DNA of 64,000 nt from positions 335,731 to 399,730 of the forward strand of contig NZ_SOEE01000006.1 of the NCBI RefSeq assembly GCF_004366035.1, given 5' to 3'. Origin of the DNA: Cytobacillus oceanisediminis. GTDB taxonomy: Bacteria > Bacillota > Bacilli > Bacillales > Cytobacillaceae. The translations under genes were made by a program, and so were the position numbers. Every line of letters begins with the position of its first letter. The stretch's first letter is position 1. Shown piece after piece: positions 43,077 through 53,200 of the stretch. The notes under the pieces are model-generated. The model searched no databases, was not told the DNA's origin, and saw only the letters and a program-made list of their open reading frames with translations.

Positions 43077-44093
43077 GTGACTCAAGCTCCAGTATTAGAT
43101 GTAAAGCAGCTGAGGACTTCCTTTTTTTCATCAGATGGAGAAGTTCCCGCCGTGGACGATATCAGCTTCTCGGTTCACAAGGGTGAAGTTCTTGGAATTG
43201 TAGGTGAATCGGGCTGCGGAAAGAGTGTTACATCTCTCTCCATTATGAAGCTGATCCCACAGCCCCCCGGAAAGATTGTGGGCGGTGAAATTCTCTTGGA
43301 TGGAGAAGATCTTGTTAATGCATCAGAAAGAAGAATGCGTGAAATAAGAGGCAATGAAGTGGCTATGATTTTCCAGGAGCCGATGACTTCATTAAATCCG
43401 TTATTTACAATTGGAGATCAGCTGGTAGAAGGAATCAAATTACATAAAAAATTAAAAAAGAAGACCGCGAGCCAGCAGGCAGTTGAAATGCTGAAGCTTG
43501 TTGGACTGCCAAGGGCAGAGCAGATTATGAAGGAATATCCCCATCAGCTGTCGGGGGGAATGAGGCAAAGGGTAATGATTGCCATGGCTTTGTCCTGCCA
43601 TCCGCGCCTTTTGATTGCGGATGAGCCGACGACCGCTTTGGACGTTACAATTCAGGCCCAGATTCTATCTTTAATGAAGGATCTAAATGAAAAACTGGAT
43701 ACAGCCATTATTATGATCACTCATGATTTAGGGGTAGTAGCTGAAGTCTGTGAACGGGTAATTGTTATGTATGCCGGGAAAATAGTGGAAGAGGCTACGG
43801 TAGAAGAGATATTCAAGAACCCAAAACACCCTTATACCCAGGGACTTCTTCAATCCGTTCCTGATGTAAGAGAAAAGAAGGAGCGTCTATATTCCATACC
43901 GGGAAATGTCCCAAAACCGGGCTCCATCAAGACTGGATGCCGTTTTGCAGCGCGCTGTGAATTTGTCCATGACCGCTGCATGACGGAAAGTCCTCCGCTT
44001 TACAATGTCGAAAAAGCAGAGCAGCATACGGTGCGCTGTTTTCTGCATGAGTCTGGGGGTGTCATTAATGACCGAAGTGCTGTTGGAAGTTAA
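43077..44093 (+). CDS. Oligopeptide/dipeptide ABC transporter ATPase, OppD/DppD type
   Basis: 338-residue importer ATPase. Walker [10 protein letters not shown]-loop [11 protein letters not shown], signature [10 protein letters not shown], Walker [13 protein letters not shown] and switch His in MITHDLG. The C-terminal OppD extension has a Cys-rich segment [15 protein letters not shown], which in relatives binds an Fe-S cluster. GTG 43077 is chosen (GGAG 7 nt upstream); an ATG at 43023 has no site. First gene of a five-gene operon; overlaps the next by 26 nt. Confidence 0.93.
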   Translation: MTQAPVLDVKQLRTSFFSSDGEVPAVDDISFSVHKGEVLGIVGESGCGKSVTSLSIMKLIPQPPGKIVGGEILLDGEDLVNASERRMREIRGNEVAMIFQEPMTSLNPLFTIGDQLVEGIKLHKKLKKKTASQQAVEMLKLVGLPRAEQIMKEYPHQLSGGMRQRVMIAMALSCHPRLLIADEPTTALDVTIQAQILSLMKDLNEKLDTAIIMITHDLGVVAEVCERVIVMYAGKIVEEATVEEIFKNPKHPYTQGLLQSVPDVREKKERLYSIPGNVPKPGSIKTGCRFAARCEFVHDRCMTESPPLYNVEKAEQHTVRCFLHESGGVINDRSAVGS

Positions 44094-45036
44094 TCAGTTA
44101 AAAAAGTATTTTCCAGTATCCGGCGGCCTGTTTGGAAAAAAACTAGGCGATGTGAAAGCAGTTGACGATATCAGCTTCTTCGTCAATAAAGGGGAAACGC
44201 TTGGATTGGTTGGTGAATCAGGATGCGGCAAATCAACTACAGGCAGAATGCTGATGCGCCTGATAGAACCAACAGAGGGAAAAGTAGTTTTTGAAGGAAA
44301 GGATCTGACTGCCCTTAACTCGGCGGAAATGCGCAAAATGAGAAAGGAAATGCAGATGGTATTCCAGGATCCTTTTGCTTCCTTAAATCCGCGCCATACA
44401 GTTGAGCAGATTTTGGAGGAACCTCTCATTGTCCATGGCATCGGTAATAAAGAAGAGCGTAAAAAGAGGGTAAGGGAGATGCTGGAGGTTGTCGGCCTCA
44501 GCAGCTACCATGCCAAACGCTATCCGCATCAATTCAGTGGCGGCCAAAGGCAGAGGATTGGTATTGCAAGAGCATTGATGACCAAGCCAAAGCTGATCAT
44601 TGCAGATGAGCCTGTTTCAGCTCTTGATGTATCCATTCAATCACAGGTGCTCAACCTGCTGGAAGATCTGCAAAAGGATTTCCAGCTGACGTATATATTC
44701 ATTGCCCATGATCTCGGGGTAGTTAAACATATCAGTGATAGAGTCGGTGTTATGTATCTTGGAAGATTAGTAGAAATCACAACATCTGACCAGCTCTACG
44801 ATAAACCGCTGCATCCGTATACAAAGGCTTTGCTTGGTGCAGTTCCCATCCCTGATCCGACTTTAAAGAAAGACAGGGAGCTATTAACTGGGGACATTCC
44901 AAGTCCGCAGAATCCGCCAGCTGGATGTGCATTCCATACAAGATGCAAAGAATGCATGGAGGTCTGCAAAACAGAGAGGCCACAGCTGAAGGAAATAGAA
45001 CCAGGTCACTTTGCTGCCTGCCATCTTTATAGCTGA
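44068..45036 (+). CDS. Oligopeptide/dipeptide ABC transporter ATPase, OppF/DppF type
   Basis: 322-residue partner ATPase. Walker [18 protein letters not shown] (the OppF form), Q-loop VFQDPFASLNPRHTVEQIL, signature FSGGQRQRIGIARAL, Walker B LIIADEPVSALDVSIQ and switch His in FIAHDLG. It has the OppF C-terminal Cys motif GCAFHTRCKECMEVC. ATG 44068 has GGGGGTG upstream, within the end of the OppD gene, so translation is coupled. Confidence 0.93.
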   Translation: MTEVLLEVNQLKKYFPVSGGLFGKKLGDVKAVDDISFFVNKGETLGLVGESGCGKSTTGRMLMRLIEPTEGKVVFEGKDLTALNSAEMRKMRKEMQMVFQDPFASLNPRHTVEQILEEPLIVHGIGNKEERKKRVREMLEVVGLSSYHAKRYPHQFSGGQRQRIGIARALMTKPKLIIADEPVSALDVSIQSQVLNLLEDLQKDFQLTYIFIAHDLGVVKHISDRVGVMYLGRLVEITTSDQLYDKPLHPYTKALLGAVPIPDPTLKKDRELLTGDIPSPQNPPAGCAFHTRCKECMEVCKTERPQLKEIEPGHFAACHLYS

Positions 45037-45112
45037 GCTCTAAAAGTGGCAGAACTGCATGGATGATAAATAGGTTAATAGCCGATACCGGCAAGAAAAA
45101 AGGGGGAAAACA

Positions 45113-46723
45113 ATGAAAAAGCGCAATGGCATTTGGTTCCTTGTTGCAGCTTTGCTTCTGTCACTGGCTCTGGCCGGCTGCAGCAGCAACTCAAGCAGCG
45201 GAACGAAAGACGAAAAGGATAATGAGAAAGGTACAGATACAGAAGAAACGTCTTCAGGCGGCACATTAGTATTTGGCCGCGGCGGTGACTCTACTTCGCT
45301 TGATCCCGCAATCACAACAGAAGGTGAATCTTTTAAAGTTACAAAAAACATCTATGAAACTTTGATTGAATTTGGTGAGCAGGATACAGAAATTCAGCCT
45401 GGCCTTGCTACTGAATGGGATTCAAGTGAAGATGGGCTAAAGCATACATTGAAGCTTCGAGAAGGTGTTAAGTTCCACGATGGAACCGATTTCAATGCTG
45501 AAGCGGTTGTCTTCAACTTTGAAAGATGGAAAGCGGGAAGCGCTGAGCAATTCTATTACTATAACTCACAGTTTGGAGATAAAATCTCTGAAGTTAAAGC
45601 TGTAGACGATTACACAGTTGAATTTATTTTAAACAAGCCAATCGCACCATTCTTAAAGAACCTTGCAATGTCTCCATTTGGAATTGCAAGCCCGGATGCG
45701 ATTGAAAAACACGGTGATAAATTCCTTCACAACCCGGTTGGTACAGGTCCATTTGTATTCAAAGAATACAAAGCCAACGACCGCATCACACTTGTAAAAA
45801 ATGAGGAATATTGGCAGGAAGGCCTTCCAAAGCTTGATCAGGTTATCTTCCGTGTCATTCCTGAAAACTCTGCCCGCCTGAACGCTTTGGCTACAGGCGA
45901 AGTAGACTTAATCGATGGTGTTAACTTCAGTGATGTTGGCCAAATCGAAGGAAACCCGGACCTTCAGACTTTTGAACGTCCATCATTAAACGTTGCTTAC
46001 CTTGGATTGACAAGCACCCGCGGACCATTAAAAGATAAGAAGGTCCGCCAGGCATTGAACTATGCTGTTGATAAGCAAGCTCTAATTGATGCTTTCTATG
46101 CTGGTGCAGCTGAGCCAGCGAAAAACCCAATGCCTTCAGTTGTAGCGGGTTACAATGATGACGTTAAAGATTATGAGTATGATCCTGAAAAAGCTAAGGA
46201 GCTTTTAAAAGAAGCGGGATATGCTGATGGTTTTGAAATGGAACTATGGGCGATGCCGGTTCCTAGACCATATATGCCGGATGGACAAAAAGTTGCTGAG
46301 GCACTTCAAGCCAATTTTGATGCAATTGGTGTTAAAGCAAAAATCGTCACTTATGAGTGGGGTACTTACCTGGATAAAGCCAAGAATGGTGAAGCTGACA
46401 CCTTCCTATTAGGATGGACTGGCGACAATGGGGATGCTGATAACTTCCTATATGTACTTCTTGACCAGGACAGCATCGGTTCTAACAACTACTCTTACTA
46501 CCAGAACCCTGAAGTGCATGAATTGCTTGTAAAAGCCCAGGCTAGTGCAGACCAGGCAGAGCGTGAAGAACTTTACAAACAGGCTCAGGTTCTGATCAAA
46601 GAAGATGCTCCGTGGATTCCGCTTGTTCACTCAAGACCAATCCTTGCGGGCAAGGCTGATATCACAGGCTTCAAGCCGCACCCAACAGGCTCTGATTTAC
46701 TCGCAACTGTAGAATTTAAATAA
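45113..46723 (+). CDS. Oligopeptide/dipeptide ABC transporter substrate-binding lipoprotein
   Basis: 536 residues. Signal peptide with lipobox LAGC at residues ~20-23, then a Ser/Lys/Asp/Glu-rich linker. SBP family 5 core: SLDPAITTEGES, YETLIEFGEQD, GVKFHDGTDFNAEAVVFNFE and VGTGPFVFKEY. About 35% like the binding protein at 2814 by eye; the two belong to separate transporters. AAAGGGGG precedes ATG 45113. A hairpin between it and the permease genes would favour this transcript. Confidence 0.92.
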   Translation: MKKRNGIWFLVAALLLSLALAGCSSNSSSGTKDEKDNEKGTDTEETSSGGTLVFGRGGDSTSLDPAITTEGESFKVTKNIYETLIEFGEQDTEIQPGLATEWDSSEDGLKHTLKLREGVKFHDGTDFNAEAVVFNFERWKAGSAEQFYYYNSQFGDKISEVKAVDDYTVEFILNKPIAPFLKNLAMSPFGIASPDAIEKHGDKFLHNPVGTGPFVFKEYKANDRITLVKNEEYWQEGLPKLDQVIFRVIPENSARLNALATGEVDLIDGVNFSDVGQIEGNPDLQTFERPSLNVAYLGLTSTRGPLKDKKVRQALNYAVDKQALIDAFYAGAAEPAKNPMPSVVAGYNDDVKDYEYDPEKAKELLKEAGYADGFEMELWAMPVPRPYMPDGQKVAEALQANFDAIGVKAKIVTYEWGTYLDKAKNGEADTFLLGWTGDNGDADNFLYVLLDQDSIGSNNYSYYQNPEVHELLVKAQASADQAEREELYKQAQVLIKEDAPWIPLVHSRPILAGKADITGFKPHPTGSDLLATVEFK

Positions 46724-46763
46724 GAGGCTTCGAGTGAGATAAGTATACTTCTTATATTCAAGG

Positions 46764-46796
46764 AAAAGGGAGTACAGTTCTGTAGCTCCCTTTTCT
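46764..46796 (+). terminator. Attenuating hairpin after the binding-protein gene
   Basis: Arms AAAAGGGAGTACAG from 46764 and CTGTAGCTCCCTTTT to 46794, loop of 2-3 nt, T's in the right arm. Confidence 0.78.
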
Positions 46797-46839
46797 ATTC
46801 CAACAAATCTAGACAACCTTCAAGAGAGGTGAAATGACA

Positions 46840-47844
46840 ATGCTGTCTTATACACTAAAACGTTTGTTTTCCCTTATTCCTGTTCTTCTGGGGCTCTCCC
46901 TTATCGTCTTTTTTATGATTCGGGCAATTCCTGGTGATCCAGCACAGATTATCTTAGGACAATTGGCAACAAAAGAAGCAGTAGAGGAATTAACGAAGCA
47001 GCTGGGGCTTGATCAGCCTTGGTACCTTCAATATTTTACATACCTTGGCGGGCTTTTTACGGGGGATCTTGGAGAATCACTCCGTACTAAAACAGAAATA
47101 AGCCAGGAAATTTGGCCGTATCTGGCTGCAACAATTGAACTTACATTCGTTGCCATGTTAATCGCTGTTTTTATCGGTGTGAATGCCGGAATCATCAGTG
47201 CATGGTATCAGAATTCCTGGTTCGATTATGTGGCAATGGTACTTGCGCTTATTGGTGTTTCCATGCCAATCTTCTGGCTTGGTTTAATGGAGCAGTGGGC
47301 ATTTGCCATTAAGCTGGACTGGCTTCCTACATCGGGAAGAGAAGAAGTAAGAAATCCGATTACGGCCATTACGAACATATATATGATTGATACCCTCCTG
47401 CAGGGAAGAATGGATCAATTCTGGGATGTTATCAGACACTTGATTCTGCCGGCATTTGCCCTGGCAACAATTCCAATGGCGATCATTGCGAGAATTACAC
47501 GTTCTACGATGCTTGAAGTAATGAGATCTGATTTTGTCAGGACGGCGAGGGCAAAAGGCTTAAGAATGTTCTGGGTCGTTTATAAGCACTCATTAAAGAA
47601 TGCCATCATTCCAGTTCTAACGATTATCGGTCTTCAAATGGGATTATTGCTTGGAGGAGCTATTTTAACAGAGACGATTTTCAGCTGGCCGGGAATCGGA
47701 CGTTATATTTATGAGGCTATCAATTATCGTGACTATCCTGTTATCCAGTCAGGCATACTTGTCATTGCATTTATCTTTGTCATGATCAATCTAATTGTGG
47801 ACTTGCTGTATGCAGCAATCGATCCGCGCATTAAATATAATTAA
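46840..47844 (+). CDS. Oligopeptide/dipeptide ABC transporter permease, DppB type
   Basis: 334 residues, six helices. N-terminus LSYTLKRLFSLIPVLLGLSL and IRAIPGDPAQIILGQ are DppB marks, followed by the coupling loop RTARAKGLRMFWVVYKHSLK and a C-terminus YAAIDPRIKYN. ATG 46840 chosen: GAGGTG at 46826-46831 gives correct spacing, whereas ATG 46834 would be too close. An extra periplasmic insert near residues 165-190 is usual in this subgroup. Confidence 0.93.
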   Translation: MLSYTLKRLFSLIPVLLGLSLIVFFMIRAIPGDPAQIILGQLATKEAVEELTKQLGLDQPWYLQYFTYLGGLFTGDLGESLRTKTEISQEIWPYLAATIELTFVAMLIAVFIGVNAGIISAWYQNSWFDYVAMVLALIGVSMPIFWLGLMEQWAFAIKLDWLPTSGREEVRNPITAITNIYMIDTLLQGRMDQFWDVIRHLILPAFALATIPMAIIARITRSTMLEVMRSDFVRTARAKGLRMFWVVYKHSLKNAIIPVLTIIGLQMGLLLGGAILTETIFSWPGIGRYIYEAINYRDYPVIQSGILVIAFIFVMINLIVDLLYAAIDPRIKYN

Positions 47845-47859
47845 GGAGGGGGAACGGAC

Positions 47860-48759
47860 TTGGAACTTTCAACACAAAAAGACCTTCAGCCGCCTATTAT
47901 GCCAGCTGAAGAAAAAGCAGTTTCCCCCTGGGTGGAAGCATGGAGGAGCTTTAGAAAAAATAAACTGGCTTTAATCGGCACCATTATTGTATTATTCTTC
48001 ATTCTTCTGGCCGTATTTGCACCGCTTATTGCTCCGCAGGGAATTAATGAGCAAATGCTGTCAAAAAGGCTTCAGGCACCATCAGGCGAGCATTGGTTTG
48101 GAACGGATGACTTCGGCAGGGATATCTTCTCAAGGGTTGTTTATGGGGCAAGGATCTCCTTATGGGTCGGGTTTCTGGCCGTAATCGGATCTATTGTAGT
48201 TGGCTGCCTTTTAGGTGTAGTGGCAGGATATTATGGCAAATGGGTTGATACGATTATCTCCCGTATTTTTGATATCATGCTTGCTTTCCCAAGTATTTTG
48301 CTGGCCATTGCGATTGTGGCAGTGCTTGGCCCATCATTGAGAAATGCCCTGATTGCCATTGCGGTAATCAATATTCCTAACTTTGGCAGACTTATCCGTT
48401 CAAGGGTGCTGAGTGTAAAACAGGAGGAATATATAATGGCCGCAAAAGCGATCGGAATGAGCAACAGCCGGATTCTCTTCAGGCATGTGCTGCCAAATAG
48501 CATGGCTCCGATTATTGTACAGGGAACACTTGCCATCGCAACAGCAATCATTGAATGTGCTGCCCTTGGATTCCTTGGCCTCGGTGCAGAGGCGCCTAAT
48601 CCTGAATGGGGAAAAATGCTCTCTGATGCTAAGGCATATCTAATACAGGCTCCATGGACGATGATTTTCCCTGGGCTTGCGATTATGCTTACGGTTCTAG
48701 GTTTTAACTTAATGGGTGATGGATTAAGGGATGCACTTGATCCAAGAATGAAGAATTAA
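47860..48759 (+). CDS. Oligopeptide/dipeptide ABC transporter permease, DppC type
   Basis: 299 residues, DppC layout: long cytoplasmic N-terminus with PPIMPAEEKAVSPWVEAWRS, first helix near 40-60, EHWFGTDDFGRDIFSRVVYG near 80-100, coupling loop AKAIGMSNSRILFRHVLPN near 200, and ending GDGLRDALDPRMKN. TTG 47860 follows AAGGAGGGGG. Last gene of the operon, ended by a strong terminator. Confidence 0.93.
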   Translation: MELSTQKDLQPPIMPAEEKAVSPWVEAWRSFRKNKLALIGTIIVLFFILLAVFAPLIAPQGINEQMLSKRLQAPSGEHWFGTDDFGRDIFSRVVYGARISLWVGFLAVIGSIVVGCLLGVVAGYYGKWVDTIISRIFDIMLAFPSILLAIAIVAVLGPSLRNALIAIAVINIPNFGRLIRSRVLSVKQEEYIMAAKAIGMSNSRILFRHVLPNSMAPIIVQGTLAIATAIIECAALGFLGLGAEAPNPEWGKMLSDAKAYLIQAPWTMIFPGLAIMLTVLGFNLMGDGLRDALDPRMKN

Positions 48760-48760
48760 C

Positions 48761-48791
48761 AAAAAAGCAGCTGAAATCAGCTGCTTTTTCC
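48761..48791. terminator. Terminator of the oligopeptide operon
   Basis: Arms AAAAAAGCAGCTGA 48761-48774 and TCAGCTGCTTTTT 48777-48789, near perfect, also placed to stop the reverse-strand gene that ends at 48816. Confidence 0.9.
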
Positions 48792-48815
48792 TATGAATGT
48801 TAGTTTTCCTCCGGT

Positions 48816-49895
48816 CTATTCGGAGTTCTCCGGTATTGAAACCTCATTTTCCTCTTTATGATATGCCTGAAAACTGGATATAAGTTTATCAAGGTGTTCC
48901 ACATGTTCATCGTAATCAACAATAGCTGATACAACTTGCATGATATGCGGGAGAATGGACTCTTCATCATGCTCATACCCTTTTTGCTGAGCCAGGAAAA
49001 GGTTCACCAGTTCCTTTCTGCTCAGGCTGAAGTCGCCTTCCTCAAAAACTACATTCGGTCGAACTTTCCCAATAAATTTAAGCATGACGTGTTCATGATA
49101 ATGGATAAGGATATCAAGCTGCTGCTGAACTGCATGCTGAAATTCCTCTGGCATTTGCTGCAGATCATTTTCATAGCGGTGAAGCTTTTTTAACGTTTCC
49201 AGCGAGCGTTTAACAGTCGAGATCATTTGCCTATAAATAACGAGTTTTCTGGACTTAACCTGATCATTGCGTTTAAAATAATTTCTTTCCTCTTTATACA
49301 TCAAGTACAGCTGATCAAGCTTCACATTGCTTTCTTTCATTTTATCAATATCGTTTTTGAGCAGCTTGTGTTCAGACGCATGCCGTATATTTAGCCTGAT
49401 CCATTTAGTAATTTCCTCTGTGCTATTGGATATTTTAAAATAAAGCTTATTCTCATATTTAGGAGGAAGAAATACAAGGTTAACGATAAAAGCCGATAAT
49501 ACACCAAGCATAATGGTTGAAAAACGAATAAGTGCAAACTGCAAAAAGGTATCGCCCGGTGTTTCCATAATGGCAATCAGGGTTACAAGTGACAGTCCAA
49601 TAGTGTTTTCGATTTTAAGCTTTAGATTGATCGTGATAACAATAATAGCTGCCAGACCAATAATGAAGACATCGTTGCCGAATAATAGCACGAATATCAC
49701 GGCAATTAATGCACCGATCGCATTACCCTGGATCTGTTCAACAATAGATAGATAAGATCTGTAAATAGTCGGCTGAACGGCAAAGATAGCTGCAATTCCT
49801 GCAAAGATAGGAGCAGGCAGATGAAAGAGTTCCGATAAAAAAAGAGCCAGAATGATTGCGATCCCCGTCTTAAGTATGCGGGCGCCAAGTTTCAT
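48816..49895 (-). CDS. Aromatic acid exporter family membrane protein (YgaE-like)
   Basis: 359 residues. N-terminal ArAE/FUSC-like membrane half with about six helices (residues 5-160), including SELFHLPAPIFAGIAAIFAV and QPTIYRSYLSIVEQIQGNAIGA near residue 40-70. The C-terminal half is soluble, helical and charged (residues 165-350). B. subtilis YgaE, which lies in this neighbourhood next to gsaB, has similar size, so orthology is likely but not proved; here it is on the other side of gltA. ATG 49895 follows AAAGGACA. Predicted efflux of aromatic acids is by family only. Confidence 0.8.
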   Translation of the reverse strand: MKLGARILKTGIAIILALFLSELFHLPAPIFAGIAAIFAVQPTIYRSYLSIVEQIQGNAIGALIAVIFVLLFGNDVFIIGLAAIIVITINLKLKIENTIGLSLVTLIAIMETPGDTFLQFALIRFSTIMLGVLSAFIVNLVFLPPKYENKLYFKISNSTEEITKWIRLNIRHASEHKLLKNDIDKMKESNVKLDQLYLMYKEERNYFKRNDQVKSRKLVIYRQMISTVKRSLETLKKLHRYENDLQQMPEEFQHAVQQQLDILIHYHEHVMLKFIGKVRPNVVFEEGDFSLSRKELVNLFLAQQKGYEHDEESILPHIMQVVSAIVDYDEHVEHLDKLISSFQAYHKEENEVSIPENSE

Positions 49896-50114
49896 ACAAT
49901 AAATGTCCTTTCTTTCATTAAGATTTTTTATCTTGTGGTTCATTAAAAAGCAAGTTGAATTAAATCGTAATTACAGTAATTATAAATACTTTAAACGGTT
50001 TTGCTCATTATTAAACAATATTGTACTATACAGGGATATGGAAAGAAGTTCAAGGGGCATTTTCATGAAATTTTTATTAAAAGTTATTAAAAAAGATATG
50101 AGTCCCCAAATGAA

Positions 50115-50279
50115 GTGAAAAGTTCAAGAAAACGGATAAAAGTGCCGCAGGGCGAAGCCAGGAAACAGGAGGGGTACTTAAGTGTCGGAATCGTGCCGCT
50201 GGGCAGCCAGGAGCCAAAACAGAATAAAGAAGCCAAACTAAAACTAAAAGCCCCATCCGCAGAAACGGATGGGGCTTGA
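50115..50279 (+). other. GC-rich block with imperfect direct repeats; open frame of doubtful reality
   Basis: Two similar blocks start AGTGCCGCAGGGC (50141) and CGTGCCGCTGGGC (50192), each continuing with an AGCCAGGA segment and an AACAG. A frame of 54 codons (GTG 50115 to TGA 50279) spans them but has no ribosome binding site and runs into the glutamate synthase terminator, so I do not call it a gene. The rest of the 49896-50292 gap is AT-rich without a gene. Confidence 0.4.
50244..50276 (-). terminator. Terminator of the glutamate synthase gene
   Basis: Arms AGCCCCATCCG 50249-50259 and CGGATGGGGCT 50266-50276, perfect; on the reverse strand followed by TTTTAGTTTT. Confidence 0.88.
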
Positions 50280-50292
50280 TTGGTACAGAACA

Positions 50293-53200
50293 TCACTCTG
50301 TGGAAACAGAAGGATCTGCTTGTTCTTTGACTGGAATGACCTGAACGAAGTGGTCTTCTGGATGATTAAGAAGGGAAGCAAGCTTTAAAGCTTCCTCTTC
50401 CTGGCCTTGATCTTTCAACAATGCAACGTATTGGCCGAGCAGATCTTTTACATCTTCCTTTCCTTTATCTGAAAGAGAAGTAACAGAGACTTTTGCTCCC
50501 TTGGCAATTCTGCGCTGGATGGCTTCTTTTGTTAAGCCCATTTCCGGCTGGTGTCTTAAGTAAACAACACCGCCTGTCATTCCTGCGCAGATCCATGGAC
50601 CAGCATCTCCCAGGACTAGGCCTCGGCCATTAGTCATATACTCAAAGGCAAATCCTTTAATATTCGCATTTGAACCGATATTGCCGTATTCCTTTTCCGG
50701 CAGCGGCTTTTCCAGCAGGCCGCCGATAATCATATCTGCTCCAGATAATCTGATTCCGGCACGGGCGTCAGCGTTTCCTTGAGCCACAAGCAAACCTTGC
50801 TGAGCGCCATAACCAAAGCCTTTACCAACAGAGCCATTATAAAACTTGCCATTCTTGCCTTTTGCTTTAAAGATTTTGATTTGTCCGCCGAAAGAAGTTT
50901 TTCCGATGCCATCCTGTGCTCCTCCAGCAACTTCGATGTTGATGCCGAAGCTGTTGTAAGCTCCAAGGCCGTTGCCCGGGATGGATCCGCCTTTGTATTT
51001 CAAGTCAACTTGCGGAAGAGTTTTATAAGAACCGTCGAGTCTGTCTCTTACACGGTGGCAGGACACTCGGCTTCCCAGTACTCGCTGCTCGGAAGTGATG
51101 CTATGGAACTCACGTGACTGATGTAATTCTTCCACACTTGCGTCCAGATACTCTGCTCCAACAGCTACTTGCAGCTGGGCTTCCTGCAGGGCTTCAGGTG
51201 TTTCCTGAACAGAGAATTGGCCGATTTCAAGTGTTTTCAGAAGGTGAGTCAGATCAAGCTGATCCTGGCCCTTAATCTGTACAAGCAGGTCAGAACGCCC
51301 TACTGCATCCTGCAGGTTTTTTACACCAATTGAAGCTGCCAATGCTTTCAGTTCGTTGCCAAAAGCAGTAAACAGGTTCATGATGCCCTGGACAGCAAGG
51401 TCAAATTGACGTGGAACAAACCTTCTTAAACCATGTTCCTTTGCTTGGGCTTCTGAATCAATTTGTGTTGCAATACCGACATGGCAAGTATCAAGATGGC
51501 AGCCGCGGCATGTCGTACAGCCGATAGCAAGCATGGAAAGTGTACCAAAGCCTACACGGTTAGCACCTAGCAGCATAACCTTTAATACGTCTGCTGCACT
51601 CTTGATTCCTCCATCAGCCCAAAGCTCCACATTATCGCGGATTCCTGCTTCCAGCAGGGCATTGTGGGCTGCCTTAACACCAATTTCAACCGGAAGACCT
51701 ACGTGCTGCAAGGCATGAATTCTTGCTGCACCTGTACCTCCGTCAAAACCGCTCAGTGTGATAATATCGGCGCCAGCTTTTGCAATTCCGACTGCGATGG
51801 TTCCAATATTCGGCACAACTGGCACCTTTACAGCAACTTTAGCTTTGTCATTGGCTGTTTTAAGCTCGTGAATCATCTGTGCCAAATCTTCAATCGAGTA
51901 GATGTCATGATTGTTCGAAGGTGAAATCAAATCCGATCCAATTGTTGCATTACGTGCTTCAGCAATTTTTGCAGTTACCTTGGAACCGGGAAGGTGGCCT
52001 CCTTCACCAGGCTTTGCACCCTGGCCTATTTTTATTTCCAGCAGGTTGGATGAATTAAGGAGCTCGGCATTAACACCAAATCGTCCTGATGCTACCTGCT
52101 GTCCGCGGGTTCTCGGATATTTTCCAAGCATATCCTTGATTTCTCCGCCTTCGCCGTTCAGGCTGACCATGTTCAAGCGGTCAGCACCTTCAGCATAGGC
52201 TCTGAAGGCTGTTTCATTCTGAGACCCAAAGGACATGGAGGAGATGACAAATGGCAGGTCATGCTCGCCCACATTTAAGCTGATATCCTCAGGGTTTAGA
52301 TGAGAAGCAGTTTCCTTAAATCCGGTTAAATGACGGATTGTTGTTGGATTCTGGTCTTCCTGTTCTGTGATTTTTTCCTTATATGCATTGTAGTCACCAG
52401 TGGAGGCAACTTCGCCGATCGCTTTCCAGATGCGAGGGAAAAGGCTGAATGTTTTTCCGATCCGCTCTTTTTCATTCTGGTAATCTTCTGCTCTTGCAAA
52501 TGCATCTTCTTTTAAAGCGCTAAAGCTAAATGAAAGCTCTTTAGATCCGAAGAAGTTTACTATATTCAGGTATTCGGCTAATTCTTCGTGAAGACCAATG
52601 GCAGAGAATAAACGTCCATAGCCTCTTAATTCATGAATGCCGATTGTTGAAATGACTTTTTCAAGTCCTTTAGTCAGAGCTGAGTATAAATTCTTCAGCG
52701 GTGTTTCAGATTCGCCAAGAACTGTCATAAACATATAATAAGGACTTATAATATCAGCGCCTAAACCGAATGCTGTGATGATATCATGAAGCGATCTGAT
52801 TGATGCTGAGCGCAGCAATAGGGAACATTCACGGCGCATAGCCTCTTTTACAAGAGCTTGATCGATTGCAGAGACCGCCAGGTGCGGATCAATCCAGTAA
52901 GCATCCTCCAGATGAGCATTGGCGTCGTCTAGTACAAGCAGGGTTTTGCCATTTTTGACAGCATCAACTGCTTCTGCTGATAAACGGTCTAAAGCTTCTT
53001 TTACCGTTTCATCTTTCGTAAATGTGGTAGACAAATAAGAAATCAGTTTTTGTTCTTGATAGAAGCAGGTTACCTGGTCGTAGCTCGGCTGATTTAGTTC
53101 ATCGGAACAATCATAGCCTGCTTTGCCTTCTATCAAAATAGGAGTCTGTAATTCAATTACGGCCCCTGGCTCCTGTTTTTCAAATAAAGAAGGACGCTGG

